DNA from: Dermanyssus gallinae
Lineage: Eukaryota > Arthropoda > Arachnida > Mesostigmata > Dermanyssidae
Direction: 5' to 3'
Assembly: GCA_003439945.1 (NCBI GenBank)
Contig: QVRM01005217.1
Location: 1-64,000 of the forward strand
DNA length: 64,000 nt
The translations under genes and the position numbers were made by a program. This document shows, one piece after another, positions 1-10,732 of this stretch. The notes under the pieces were generated by a model, which saw only the letters and a list, made by a program, of their open reading frames with translations, ran no database searches and had not been told where the DNA came from. Each line of letters starts with the position of its first letter. The stretch's first letter is position 1.

Positions 1-792
1 CCATGAACTCATTCAGGGTTAAAGTGCTCCCATTTGTCCACGCATACGTATGCTCTAAGTAACAATCTCAAGCCATCGATTAAGTCAAGGTACAATTTAT
101 CAATCATGGTACTTTTTCTAGAAAGACCTCGGATGCACCTGCTCTATGTAGAACATTGGTTTGCAGATAATTTAGCATTAACCAAGGAAGCTTGATCTGT
201 GCGCCATCAACTAGTTATGTCGATAGATTTTTACGAAAGATAAACACAAAATTTGTACTGTAGAGCACATGTAGAGAAAGTTCAGCATTCTGTTGAGTCA
301 AATGAAAATTAACAGTCAGAGTAACAGGAGGCCGCTCTGTAAAACCACTCCATCCGCACACGATATCCACCACTAGTATATCTGCATTTGAAGACGACTT
401 TACAAAGTGGATGGTTGTTGTGAAGACTTGATTGAGCCTGCTGCAACGAGCGCTTTCTCGCATCTCCCTGTCAGGTGCGTTGAGAAGCTATGGCCGTTGC
501 TAAGAAGAAGGTGGCCCGGATAACACAATCTGTTGAGGTAGGAGAGAAGGAGCCATCCAGGCGGAGGCTGTCGTCCGTCGCCACACAACTACCCCGCTTA
601 AATTGTATCTGTCATCGTTAGATTCACCATGAGGCCAAAACGGTCTCATGAAGCCCGGTCAAGGATTGTTGCATCTCAAAACGGCTAGATCCACAAATGA
701 CTAGACCATTGAGTATAGAAGCACTTGTACGAGGACTGTGGGACCCGCGAATCTTTTCGAATAGGTTTTTGGAACCTAAAATAGAAGCGGGC
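1..792. other. Intergenic, nothing recognised
   Basis: No recognisable gene or repeat family is seen. Open frames here are short (60-80 codons), have no recognisable motifs and overlap each other on opposite strands, so I treat them as chance. Confidence 0.4.
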
Positions 793-1509
793 TTAGATTA
801 TCTTCTTGCGACGCGCTGGCTGTTTGAGGGATGGGGGGAGTTCCGGAACTCCAACGGCGATGACTATGTGATTCTTCCTTAGTACAATGGCAAGATTTAG
901 TACCTGGGGTGCAGCGTCGAAAGCAACTATGAAGTTCACAAACACGGCGTATAGTACTGTCTGGCTTGGCCAGGGCTCGCTTGATATGTCTAAGGAGAAT
1001 TCCACAGGCTGCGGTCGTAGAGCGGTTCCTGTGGAACCACGGCCCGTGTCGTTTTGGGTGACCGGAACGGATGGCTGAGTGGACAGGATCGACAAGGAGA
1101 CTGGAGTAATAGTGGTCGATATCGGTGTGCGGTACAGGGAGTACGCCCGTTCCGAAAGCTTTTCAATATCTAGTTGTTTTGACAAGAGATTTTCTCTGGG
1201 CGCAACAAAAGGGGCACAAACTCGCTTGGACTTTGAGGTCCATTGCAAGTAGAGTGTGAGAGGTTGCAGTTGTTCTCGGTCTCGAGGTGAATGGTTTTCA
1301 TTCTGATAGATAACCCTGTCCCTGATTACATTCGTGACAATTGTTGGCCAATGATGAGGGTCCCTGACCCCCTCAACGTCAAGCAATCGCTTTCTTGCGA
1401 GTGCCATTAGAGGTCGTTCTGTTCTCTTGCCACTTCTAAAATCGAACTGCTCATATCGAGTAGTATGTTGTGTTGCTGTAATTGCGGATTTAGCCGCTTG
1501 GCAACTCAT
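793..1509 (-). CDS. Unrecognised 238-codon open frame
   Basis: An uninterrupted ATG-to-stop frame of 238 codons, one of the longest here that is not explained by a known family or low complexity. The predicted product is Ser/Thr/Pro/Arg-rich in its middle and has no transmembrane run, zinc motif or catalytic signature that I recognise. It lies just downstream, on the same strand, of the 3' end of an RLE-LINE copy (1610-2795), so it could be part of an unknown transposon or a chance frame. No splice sites or poly(A) signal clearly define it. Function unknown. Confidence 0.25.
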   Translation of the reverse strand: MSCQAAKSAITATQHTTRYEQFDFRSGKRTERPLMALARKRLLDVEGVRDPHHWPTIVTNVIRDRVIYQNENHSPRDREQLQPLTLYLQWTSKSKRVCAPFVAPRENLLSKQLDIEKLSERAYSLYRTPISTTITPVSLSILSTQPSVPVTQNDTGRGSTGTALRPQPVEFSLDISSEPWPSQTVLYAVFVNFIVAFDAAPQVLNLAIVLRKNHIVIAVGVPELPPSLKQPARRKKII

Positions 1510-1609
1510 TTTAACTCAATTAACATACCAATTTTTTTTTATGATTTTCAATGAAAATACGATAAGTTTATTTAATGTTTCATATGTTAATAGTCAAATA
1601 ATAATTGGT

Positions 1610-2795
1610 ACTGCTACGGCATTTCTGGCAGTCCTTCCCCCGGTGATGGAAGCGACCCCACTACCGCCACTGCGTTACCACGTTGAACTTCTATGGAGAT
1701 ACGCTGCACCAGGTACTCCCCGGCTCGCGCATCTTTTGTCACAGCAGTTACCCTCTTTCCAAGCTCCTTAAGGAACTTGATGGTCGCCTCACCCATAGGC
1801 CCTAGCGTTTCCACGGCGATCGGCTGAATTATGTACTGCGGCGAAAGCTCCCTGTATTTCGACAATTTGCGACTTTCAGCAAGACGTGCGCTCGCGCCAG
1901 CTTCCCGACTTGTGCGCGCAATGTAACTGGTGGCAAGTGTACATGAAACCGTCGCGTCCCACACTAGCAGACGACCCCGTTCCCATGGTGCTAGGGTTTT
2001 TCCATCCGGGCGTAGAAGGCTGTTGGCGCACATACCGAGGGGCTCTTTCATTGATGGAATCTGGGCGTTCTGCAGAGCACGTCCAGCATCGTCCCCAGTT
2101 GCGGCGAAGGGAGGGCCTGCAGCCACTTTCCGCTCATTGGATCAAAACAGGCCTTCAGGCGAGCTTTTCCTTTTAAGTCTAGGGTTTGTGCTACAAGCGC
2201 GTCTTGCCTCTTTTTTACCACCAAGTGGTCTAGTGCTCCCTGAGTTTTTCGCTCGCGGGGCTCTCCCCAGCAAACTCGAAACTCCTCCAGGGCCTCATCG
2301 GAGGCCCTGGCCAGCTGAACTGAGGTATCTTCAACTCCAATCGAAAGTATTAAATCCTTAAATGTTGTCAAGGATCCCAAGTAGCACGATAATGATAAAT
2401 CCCTAGCACGGCGAATCCCTAAGCCCCCCGCGCTCACAGGAAGTGATGCCTGGGCCCAGGATGCAGATCTCAGGTGAACGTTGAGTAGCCGTTCTAGTTC
2501 CGTACGCAGAATGTCGTCGAAGTTGTCGAGAAGGTCGGTCCTTTTAAAAGAAGGTGAACAACGCAAAATATACGTCAAGCGAGGAGTGGAGAGACTTTGT
2601 CGCAAGAGGTATAACGCCCGGTGGGCATCTAGGGTTTGAAGTCTGCTGCACCATCGGCTGACTTCAACAAGTTTTTTGCGCAGTACACCCTCCAGCGCCG
2701 CATCGGTAAGGGGGGCTCCCAGAAGCTCGATACTGTCATCGGCTGCTAATCGAATGTCGGAATCGAACATACCAATAGTGCTCAATAAAAACATA
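1610..2795 (-). mobile_element. RLE-type LINE fragment, 5' truncated, finger region deleted
   Basis: Minus-strand remnant of the dominant LINE family. From the 5' end (about 2790) it encodes the region after the RT palm (ELLGAPL box, then a GGLGIRRARDL segment), up to SPQLGTMLD near 2090. It then jumps to the segment that follows the CCHC finger and continues through the endonuclease: RPD, WDATV and KYREL boxes, then EVQRGNA near the C-terminus. About 200 nt holding the Cys-Cys-His-Cys finger are missing and the frame changes at the join. Established knowledge: RPD, D and KxxKY-type residues form the catalytic core of R2-like restriction-enzyme-like endonucleases. The 3' end runs into TTATTATT-like sequence near 1600. 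Inactive copy. Confidence 0.85.
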
Positions 2796-2796
2796 G

Positions 2797-3022
2797 GCCT
2801 GAATTTGTCAATATCTTGTTTGTTTTTTTAGTTTTTCCGTAAAGCTAATGCCCGTGTACGGTTTCTTTCATGGCATGGCAAATTTTTAATCCACTCCGGC
2901 ATTTACCTTGTCTAAATTGAAAACCATGCAAACCAATTTAAGAGTGGCCGATCTGGGTCTCGAACCCAGGCCTCCCGAATGCAAGGCAAAGACATTGCCA
3001 CTAAGCCATCTTGCTCGGTCAC
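2797..3022 (-). mobile_element. SINE family A (tRNA-derived), full-length copy
   Basis: Read on the minus strand it starts with a tRNA-like head: A-box-like TGGCTTAGTGG and B-box GGGTTCGAGACCC. The body contains GACAAGGTAAATGCCGGAGT and CCGTACACGGGCA and ends with A-rich sequence and ATTGACAAATTCAGG. The same unit recurs at 4802-5000, 25604-25791 and 38921-39115. Interspersed copies of a Pol III promoter-bearing short unit indicate a SINE rather than a tRNA gene; the tRNA cloverleaf is imperfect. It abuts the truncated 5' end of the neighbouring LINE. Confidence 0.85.
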
Positions 3023-4801
3023 CTTGTTTGCCACCTTGTTTGCGTACGAGCACTCACTATCAATTCTATCACTGTCAATCACGAACACCGTATTTTTGTA
3101 CGTATGTCTCTCTGGGTAGCCGGTGCAAAGAAAGGCAATGGCTCGTTAAAAGTGTATGTGGGCGGATTGTTGTACGTTGTTCGTATCGTTGCTGTCCAAT
3201 ATTCGTCCCGGTTGATAAGCTCAGACGTTCGCCGACTGTGGCAAATGAGCAAGGTTGACTGGTCTACTTTTGCTTCTAGCGACGGTATACTTTCACGTAT
3301 TGAGTGTATTTGGGTCGAGTTTGTCGAGGACGTCCTCTTGTGTAGTCGTCGATGATCTCCCAATCTTTTTCTTGACTCCGACAAACTTTACCTTGAAGTA
3401 GGCGTCCTTTGTATGTATTAGTTGTAATGGTGATATGGTGATTAAGCCCACTGTGTTCCTGTTTGAGGTTTGGGCATGTTTTAGTTCTGTCGGAAAGAGT
3501 TTCTCTTTCTTTCATTTGTTTTTGAGAATGTCCGATGTTAGCCATGGCTTGACTAGGTAGCTCCTATATAGTATACAGCCTTCCGTTGGTATGTTGTAGT
3601 GACTATCACTAAGATCACTTTACAGATTCGTGTTCTGATAAATCGGTTAATTTTAATGTATCCACTTCATTCGCAAGTTCCCTGCTGTTTATTGCCTTGG
3701 ATGTTGTCTAGCTGTCAAATGATTTACTTGTGATTGATGCCATGTCTAGTGTCAATAGAATAGCATGGTTATCCGACACGCCTCTGTCACTTTGTAGCTC
3801 GATATGAGTGACATTGACGAACCTTAATTAAGGATTTTGATCCATTGTGGTGGTGCTGTCTGCGGTAACTCCTGTATGGTCTGTAACAAAAAAATCCTCC
3901 TTTTAACAGGGCATCTCTGTACGCGCAGCTAATATGTGACCATTTGCTGACGTCGATGTTTGCGTTTCACGACGTCGATCTTCACATCATTTGTAAATCT
4001 TTGATGAACAGTTCCGGTAATAAGAAGTTTTTGCTAGGTAACCTGTAGCTGTCTGTTCTATATACTTTATAGGAACAAAACGGGATATACACTCTTTTAG
4101 ATTTTTACAATTTTATGATAGTCTGGCTTTTTCGTTTTCATTTTCCTGAGGTACAATTTTTTCTGCACTTTCACGGGATCTTTGTTCGGTATTTTTCTCT
4201 GCCATAGTTATTTCTCGTTTTCCTTCCAACTCCTAGGGGTCGCCCCGTAATGTGATTATCAGATTACCGATAGTAATTTTTACAAATAATCTCAGAAAAG
4301 AAGCAAAGTGGACTGATCTATTTTGTTGCTCGAAATACAGCAAGTATTAGACAAACTTCTTCTCCGTGAAATACTCTCTTGACTAGCAAAGTTTTATTTA
4401 AAATCAAGTGGCCCGAGCCTCGGACTTTTAATGGTGTCTCGTTAGATATACATATTTATGATAAATAAATATTTATAATTATGTATATATATAACGCTTG
4501 AAATGTTAGACTCAAGCTAAGTATTCTCTTCTTAAGAGAATCGGCATATCGTAAGTTGATATTTGGTGCGCGGGTTTTACCACAAACTGTGCCTGGGAAA
4601 TGGGCTCCGCGATGGCTAGATAATTTAGCATTATGTGGTCGCGCTCCACTCCACGAGCAAAACTTTCAAATGTACAATTTCATAATATATATTTATATAT
4701 ATATACATACATACATGCGTCTTCCCGCCGTACTGGACTTAACATACAGGGCGTGTCGTAAATAAGTACACGCATTTGAAGGAGTGGTAGAACTTAGAAT
4801 A
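3023..4801. other. Intergenic, AT-rich, no gene recognised
   Basis: No gene is identifiable. Minus-strand frames around 3079-3545 (basic, Lys/Arg/Thr-rich) and a short minus-strand Met-initiated frame near 4200 resemble decayed transposon ORF1 sequence, but no motif supports a family. Near 4746 the sequence TACAGGGCGTGTCGTAAATA resembles the terminal repeat style of mariner-like elements; no partner repeat was found, so it is not called. Confidence 0.35.
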
Positions 4802-5000
4802 TAAGCCTGAATTTGTCAATTTCTTGTTTGTTTTTTTTTAGTTTTTCCGTAAGGCTCTTGCCCGTGTACGGTTTCTTTCATGTCATGACCAATTTTTAAT
4901 CCACTCCGGCATTTACCTTGTCTAAATTAGAAACCATGCAAATTAATTTAAGAGTGGCCGAGCTGGGTCTCGAACCCAGGCCTCCCGAATGCAAGGCAAG
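4802..5000 (-). mobile_element. SINE family A, head-truncated copy
   Basis: Same body and tail as the copy at 2797-3022, including ATTGACAAATTCAGGC at the 3' end and the B-box within the tRNA-related part. The homology stops before the A-box, so the 5' end of the SINE is missing. The A-rich stretch before the terminal segment is longer than in the first copy. Confidence 0.85.
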
Positions 5001-5798
5001 AGTGGGTTTCAAAAAATGTTACCTAAAAATATGGGGGCGGAAATGTCTTGTTTAGAAGTAAAAGTGAAATTCCTATCATTTCGTATACTAATAGAATGGC
5101 CGCATATCAGTCATATCCTGATGGGTCTACTTATAAAGTGTACGCTTGCTTTATGGACGTTGACCAAGTTTTCAAGTTATTGAACGTGAAAGTAAAAAAA
5201 CAGACATAGAACGCTATTTTTTGTTAACTGTTCTCAGTGTGACTAGTTGACTTCTTGTGGTCAGCATGAGTAGTTTTCAGAGAATTTTTGCTCTACATGA
5301 CCATATATCTTGTGTCTCCACCGAACAACTGGTTCACCCGCAATGGTGCTTTTTGCAAAGTGATTTCCTATGCATTCCAGTCTAACAGATTTTAGTAATT
5401 ATACCCTTACTTCTAAATGCGACATATCTCCCAATACATTCTAGAGCACCGTATAGACCAATTTCGCGAATATATATATATATAACCAAAAAGTAAAAGT
5501 ACACCGTAAATATGCATTCAGGGCTACGTACATTATTCACAACATATATTTTTATTTAATATACTAGATATATATATCCATTCAATTGAAATCGGATTGA
5601 CTCAAGCGAAAATCCGACGACCTGCTTGGCATAGCGCACTACGTTATTGGCAAAGTCATCGAACACCAGATACGCGCGCATATATAGAAGTTTCCCACGA
5701 ACTACAAAACATTAGACAAGTATACTATATGGCCCAAAAAGAAGAAGTTGTACCCAGCTGTCTTATTCTTGCAAAATTTGACACTACCTACCACGCTG

Positions 5799-5800
<2 letters not shown>
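5001..5800. other. No gene recognised
   Basis: AT-rich sequence with short frames only. A plus-strand frame at 5597-5800 (about 65 residues before it enters the TA tract) has normal amino acid composition but no recognised motif and no clear splice context. Confidence 0.3.

Positions 5801-5850
<50 letters not shown>
5801..5850. repeat. (CA)n-(TA)n microsatellite
   Basis: Short CA run passing into about 20 TA units. Reading frames crossing it give artificial Ile-Tyr repeats. Confidence 0.95.
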
Positions 5851-5855
<5 letters not shown>

Positions 5856-7028
5856 GCGCTGTCTTCGAAGGAAACTTACATTGGCTTTGGAAAATTTGTT
5901 TCTAGGCAAGTAGCCGTGAAAGAATCAAACCATTCGCTTGTCTTTCCTTGTATCGTTCGACTTGGAGGCATCCGCTTAGAAGCCATAGGAAGTACGCTTG
6001 TAAGCGTCTTTCCTCACACATACATACACGCACTCACACTCTTAAGATGACTGCCGGCTAAATGAGCAAAGCAAGCCCCGCACGAGAAATACGCAACAGT
6101 TGGTGACTCTGCCACAGGTTTGTCGCCGCGGTTTTTCTGGCAGAGGCTATTTTCTGCGAAGCGGAAAAGCAAATTGAGAAGAATGGGAGACAGAAAGAGA
6201 AAAGGAAACAGATAAGAGAGGAGTCTGCTCTTGGCTCTTGAATCACGCACGGTCGTTATCAGACATGATCGTGTTCGAGGCAATGGAGCGGGAAGTACGA
6301 AGCCTGTGCTTAGGCACCTCACTGCCAAAAGATTGCTTTATGCGTTCCGGGATTTATTGTCCTTACCCTACTATTGTCCTTGCCCTAAATACAGTCAGAA
6401 TACAGTGCTCAGCCCTAAAAATATCTAACCCACTACTACAGTTACTGCGCTTGGTTTCCCTCGCTCCTACGTACATTTTGACTTGATTGGTCAACACAGA
6501 CCCTCGGCTTTCTCTGTGTAACGTGCAGGCCAGTTGTTTGAAAAACTCCTCCCCCTCCGCACCCCCATCCCACATACACCACCACCGCCGTTACCATGCC
6601 TAACTAACGGCAGTTTTACACGATCTACATCTAGACCCACCGTTGCGTAGAAATTCATTCCCCTTTACCGTATAGACAAACTACCCCCCCCCCCCCCCCA
6701 CTACTACCACCATCACCAAAAGTCTTCCTCTCCATCTAACATCTTTAACCATTCCTTCCATACATACATAGAGTTTTTGGGACACATGGCTCGGCATGGA
6801 CGGGCGAGCGGGCATGTACGCGCACCGTCACATAGGCGGTCAAACGGTCAATGCCAACATCGTCAGATTCGTCGTCACCATCTACATCATCACCGTGGTA
6901 TCTATCTGATTACTAAATGAGTAGGCACAGAACAAAGAAGGAAATAGCAACAGCAGCGGCAGCAACAGCAGCAGCAGCAACAGAAAAACAACTGTAGGCA
7001 TTCCTACAGTCCCTACAGTGACTCTGTA
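5851..7028. other. STRAP 3' flank, no separate gene
   Basis: Region 3' of the STRAP stop codon. It holds a 15-nt poly(C) run near 6685-6699, CAG/CAA-rich sequence at about 6945-6990, and one candidate poly(A) signal. The first part of this stretch, nearest the stop, may be STRAP 3' UTR. No protein family is recognised. Confidence 0.4.
6353..6358 (-). promoter_or_regulatory. Candidate poly(A) signal for STRAP
   Basis: TTTATT on the plus strand reads AATAAA on the minus strand, about 670 nt 3' of the STRAP stop. I saw no nearer canonical hexamer. This is position-only evidence. Confidence 0.3.
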
Positions 7029-8285
7029 CTAGGGCGCTGGCGCTGTCGGCGTCACGGTGTCGCCTGCCGCAGCCGGCGAACTATGGCGGCTATTCGTGGT
7101 TGGCACATCAGATGTGGCTGCAGCCGCCGCCGCCGGTTCAGCTGGAGTTGTTACTTCTGCGACTTTGTCTCCTTCCGTTGTTTCGGTTGCTGCTGCTGTA
7201 CTTGCCGCTTGTGCTGCTGGTATTGATTCCGTTACAAGAGATGATGGTGATTGTGATGACAATAATGCTGACGACGACGATTCACCTTCTACCTTTGACT
7301 TACCAGCAGCCTCTGTCGACCTCTCTGATACCTGTGGTGTTTCTACTTTTTTTTGGGATCTACTTTCTGCTAGTTCAGCTTCAGCTTCTCCTGCTATTTG
7401 AGCTGCAGATTCGCCTGCTTCAGTTGCAGGTGGTAGTTCAACTGCAGTTGCAGCAGCAGCAGAACGTTCTTCTAGAGCCTTTTCCCCTCCGACGGGCGTC
7501 ACTGGCGTTTCGTCGTCTGCGACAGCTGTTGGCGACGGGTCTTCCGCGGTTACAGTTGTGGGGGCTTCTGCTGCTGCTGCTGCTGCTGCTACTACAACAC
7601 CTGCTGAGGACTGTACTTGTGATTCCGCAGACTCTGACGGTGGCGGTTTGGCTTCAGCCACCGATTGCCCATCTCCCGCGCCACTTGCTGCTGCTTCTGC
7701 GGCTGCGTCAGTATTTTCCACCGCTGTCACTGAAGGAACGGGGTCAGGGTGAGGCGAGTCGGCCACTACAGTTGCTGCTACGACTGACGGCTTAACTTCG
7801 AGCTCAACTTCGGACTGAGCTGAAGTGACGGTGGCAGCCAGAGGTGCGGAAGCGGCAGAAGTCGAATTGCTGTTACTGCTACTGCTACCGCTACCGTTGT
7901 TGTTGCTAGCGTCATTAGTACTGCTCGGAATATTATTGTCGTTGTTGGTGTTGTTGTTATTGTCGTTGTTGTTGGTGGTGGTGTTGTTGTTGTTGTTGCT
8001 ACTGCTGCTGCCACTGCCTTCGACGTATTTCCACAGGCCGTACGTGGTGCCAACGATAGTCTGCCAGAGCCGCACTGTGCCATCCTCGCTTCCAGACGCA
8101 TACAGCTGACCATCCGGCGAGAAGGCACAGCAATGAACGGGACCAAAATGGCCCCGGAACGACTCCAGCTCGGCGCCGGTCTCAAAATCCACTTTGTACA
8201 TTCGGGAATCGTGCCCGCCGCACACGACGAACTTTTCGTCGCAGTGCAATGAGGCCGCAAACATAGGACAAGGCAACGTCAGCAC
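7029..8285 (-). CDS. STRAP: STRAP, last exon: WD repeats 6-7 plus long low-complexity tail
   Basis: Starts after a TTACAG acceptor at 8286-8287 in phase 0 and ends at a TAG at 7029-7031 (418 codons). The first ~90 residues match the end of the STRAP/UNRIP propeller: CGGHDSRMYKVD, GHFGPVHCCAFSPDGQLYAS and GSEDGTVRLWQT, then TYGLWKYVEG. Known role of the family: partner of the SMN complex and of TGF-beta receptor signalling, an RNA-associated WD scaffold. In vertebrates only about 40-50 acidic residues follow this point. Here about 328 residues follow: first Ser/Asn/Gly runs (about 8015-7880), then Ala-, Ser-, Glu-, Thr- and Pro-rich sequence with an eight-Ala run. The tail is encoded in a GC-rich stretch with no stop, and its antisense frames are Leu/Ala-rich shadows. 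Confidence 0.9.
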   Translation of the reverse strand: MLTLPCPMFAASLHCDEKFVVCGGHDSRMYKVDFETGAELESFRGHFGPVHCCAFSPDGQLYASGSEDGTVRLWQTIVGTTYGLWKYVEGSGSSSSNNNNNTTTNNNDNNNNTNNDNNIPSSTNDASNNNGSGSSSSNSNSTSAASAPLAATVTSAQSEVELEVKPSVVAATVVADSPHPDPVPSVTAVENTDAAAEAAASGAGDGQSVAEAKPPPSESAESQVQSSAGVVVAAAAAAAEAPTTVTAEDPSPTAVADDETPVTPVGGEKALEERSAAAATAVELPPATEAGESAAQIAGEAEAELAESRSQKKVETPQVSERSTEAAGKSKVEGESSSSALLSSQSPSSLVTESIPAAQAASTAAATETTEGDKVAEVTTPAEPAAAAAATSDVPTTNSRHSSPAAAGDTVTPTAPAP

Positions 8286-8583
8286 CTGTAAGCAATTGAC
8301 GCACAATCATGTCAACCAACACAACGCACACACACAAAGACATAAAATAATGTTTGTATGTACATCATATAGAGGGCAAATTACATCACCGTTACAGGTG
8401 TGGGCTTGGCCAGAATTTGATAAATTCTTATATATGTATATATATGAGAGGTGTTCAAATGACAAGGTACGCAATGACACTGCGGGTGTAGTTCTCCTGG
8501 AGGACCTAGGTTTTTGTCGGTTGCGTTTTAGAATAAAAAAACACCGACAGTATATGCAAGTACAAATATAATAAATAATAAAC

Positions 8584-8586
<3 letters not shown>

Positions 8587-8625
<39 letters not shown>
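8587..8625. repeat. (TA)n microsatellite in STRAP intron
   Basis: About 19 TA units in the intron between STRAP exons 4 and 5. Confidence 0.95.
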
Positions 8626-8628
<3 letters not shown>

Positions 8629-8796
8629 GGTAAAATAATAAGCAAAACGATTTGCCATGGAAACTCAGAAAATAGGGCTAATTTATCAAAAAGTATGTCA
8701 ATGCTAGCGTTGCTGGGATTACAACCAAAGTACAGACTACAGACTCTGAAAAACACAGAAGGATGGTTAGGTCTAGGTATTGGGCTTCAACGAAGC

Positions 8797-9030
8797 CAAC
8801 CTATCTCCATAAAAAAGAATATAAAGCAAAATACGCCAACCTATGTTTATACAGAATCATATAAAACAAAAATACGCCAACCTATGTTTATACAGAATCA
8901 TATAAAACAAAAATACGGCAACCTATGTTTATACAGAATCATATAAAACAAAAATACGGCAACCTATGTTTATACAGAATCATATAAAACAAAAATACGC
9001 CAATTTATTTACATACAGAATAATATAAGC
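8797..9030. repeat. 41-bp minisatellite in STRAP intron
   Basis: Four near-identical 41-bp units start at 8837, 8878, 8919 and 8960 (each beginning CAACCTATGTTTATACAGAA). A diverged unit precedes them (8797) and another follows (9001). The units differ mainly at the last base (C or G). There are no unique spacers, so this is not a CRISPR array. Confidence 0.95.
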
Positions 9031-9780
9031 AAGCCTGACGGAAAAAAGGTAGCTCGTGTACTGCAAGACCTCTAAAAATAAGTGCTACTCTAATCTCCAA
9101 AAGAAGGAAACGCAAATAGAAATGATTCCGTCAAGGCATTAAGATAAATCTCTCAAAAAAAGCGATTTGAATAGCCGTACGTACAACAACAAGGGTTCAA
9201 TCAGATTCAAGCTCAAAAAAGAATATGCAAGGGGTAGGCTTAAGTGCCGAAAATTGTCATACTAAGCCAGGATACTGCTACAAATAACCTATCAACAATT
9301 ACGCCGAATGCAATAAAATTACGGTGAGCACTCGTCCGCAACGGTACTCCACTATATCGTATTGTGCCCAGCTTTGCAAAAAAAACAAACGGCAACATCG
9401 ATTGCCAGATACAGAGTAACGCGGCAAGATGTTGAAAAAAGCTGATGGCGATATTAATCTGTGGAGGCAATAGCTGAAACCGCTGCGGTAGCCGATCCAT
9501 TTTAGCAAAAAGCTTTATATTTTCCTTGCACCAATCTTAAGTGCTGCCATGCTGGGCAACATAATAGTCCGCATTGTATCTAGCTCGACGCTTGAGTCGT
9601 GGAAACGTCAGGACGGCTGTCCCTATTTCTATGAGTACCGACATAACGAGAAAGTCATACGCTTTCGGCCCCTAAAAACTTAAAACATACATGGTTGTTA
9701 GTGACGAAGGCAATGCGGTAACAGTTTCTGGCTCGTTTTGTTACTGGCAAGACACACTGGGAAGCTGGATTTTACCGAAC
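9031..9780. other. STRAP intron, nothing recognised
   Basis: Remainder of the intron between exons 4 and 5. Short frames only, and no repeat family recognised. Confidence 0.5.
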
Positions 9781-9868
9781 ATCACGCTAAAAAAATAAGT
9801 CCCTAGTATGCACCATTCGGCAAGCGATCCCAAAATTGAGATCACGTTGCCTCGCTGGACGTCAATGG
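9781..9868 (-). mobile_element. RLE-LINE 3'-terminal remnant, minus orientation
   Basis: On the minus strand it encodes the C-terminal motif of the RLE-LINE ORF2 (VQRGN-ISILGSLAEW). Bases 9813-9864 are the reverse complement of 10388-10439 with 2 mismatches in 52. It sits in the intron just 3' (in gene direction) of STRAP exon 4. Confidence 0.75.
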
Positions 9869-9918
9869 AATATATATATATATCTCATTGTCATCTATCC
9901 GGTCATCGTTCCACCTAC

Positions 9919-10239
9919 CTTGATCATCTCGTACGTCTTGGTGGACCACACCTGCACCTTGTTGCCGAGCGCCATCACGAAGCGTTCGCCATCAGGGGTG
10001 ATCTCTAACGAATAAGGCTGCACCGGCAGTTCGATTGTCTTGATTAGACCCCCACCTTCAGCGGCGGCAGGGTCCCAGACGCGCACGGTGCGGTCGTCTC
10101 CCACCGACACTAAACGACGGCCATCAGGCAGGAGTCGCACATACTTCACGGCCGCTGAGTGACCTTCGAGCGTCTGCAGAGCGCTCGTGTCCTCAACGAC
10201 AGAGTCGGCAATAGCCGTCACGTCAAAGCAGCGAATCTT
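9919..10239 (-). CDS. STRAP: STRAP exon 4: WD repeats 3-5
   Basis: Acceptor GCACAG ends at 10240; the exon reads KIRCFDV... through GHSAAVKYVRLLPDGR, GDDRTVRVWD and ALGNKVQVWSTKTYEMIK. The donor GTAGGT starts at 9918. The 321 nt are exactly 107 codons, phase 0 at both ends, so skipping this exon would preserve the frame but remove more than two propeller blades. The order of blades and the exon boundaries agree with STRAP homologues. The exon is bracketed by oppositely oriented RLE-LINE 3' ends (9813-9864 and 10388-10439). Confidence 0.92.
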
Positions 10240-10375
10240 CTGTGCAATGGGACAACACGCAGCACAGTCATAACAACAGCACCATCGTTAGATAGTTTCG
10301 CTTGCCTCGCATAGTTACCTGGTTACTTGTTAGTGTGAAACTAGAAGAACGAGAATTCAGACTAAGTGTGACTCA

Positions 10376-10500
10376 ACTCTGAGGAACTGACGTCCAGCGG
10401 GGCAACGCGATCTCAATTTTGGGATCGCTTGCCGAATGGCGCAGACCAGGGCTGTTATAGGCTGAAAGCTAACACGTTCACTTACACAGGATTGTAATAT
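10376..10500 (+). mobile_element. RLE-LINE 3'-terminal remnant, plus orientation
   Basis: Encodes DVQRGNAISILGSLAEW, the ORF2 C-terminus, followed by a short AT-rich 3' UTR. It lies in the intron 5' (in gene direction) of STRAP exon 4 and forms the other arm of the 52-nt inverted repeat with 9813-9864. Confidence 0.8.
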
Positions 10501-10732
10501 AAATTGATACATAAATTTGCGCGTGGGAAAAAGACACAAAAAATTACACCCACAAAAAAAGGAACTGACCAACACGCTCACTGTTGCAGTCACGCATTGA
10601 TCGACGCTAAGCAACATTATACAACTACTATTAGAACCAATACAACTGATAGTGCTACTACTACTACTACGAAACAGATGAATGAATTGCCGATCGATCG
10701 CCGTCCACGCAAACAGAGCGCCTACGACTAAC

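Noticed and set aside
7057..8109. Long plus-strand frames antisense to STRAP (Leu- or Ala-rich)
   Set aside because: They are shadows of the Asn/Ser/Ala codon runs of the STRAP tail; composition is fully explained by triplet repeats.
8797..9030. CRISPR-like array
   Set aside because: Directly adjacent 41-bp repeats without unique spacers in a eukaryotic intron; a minisatellite.
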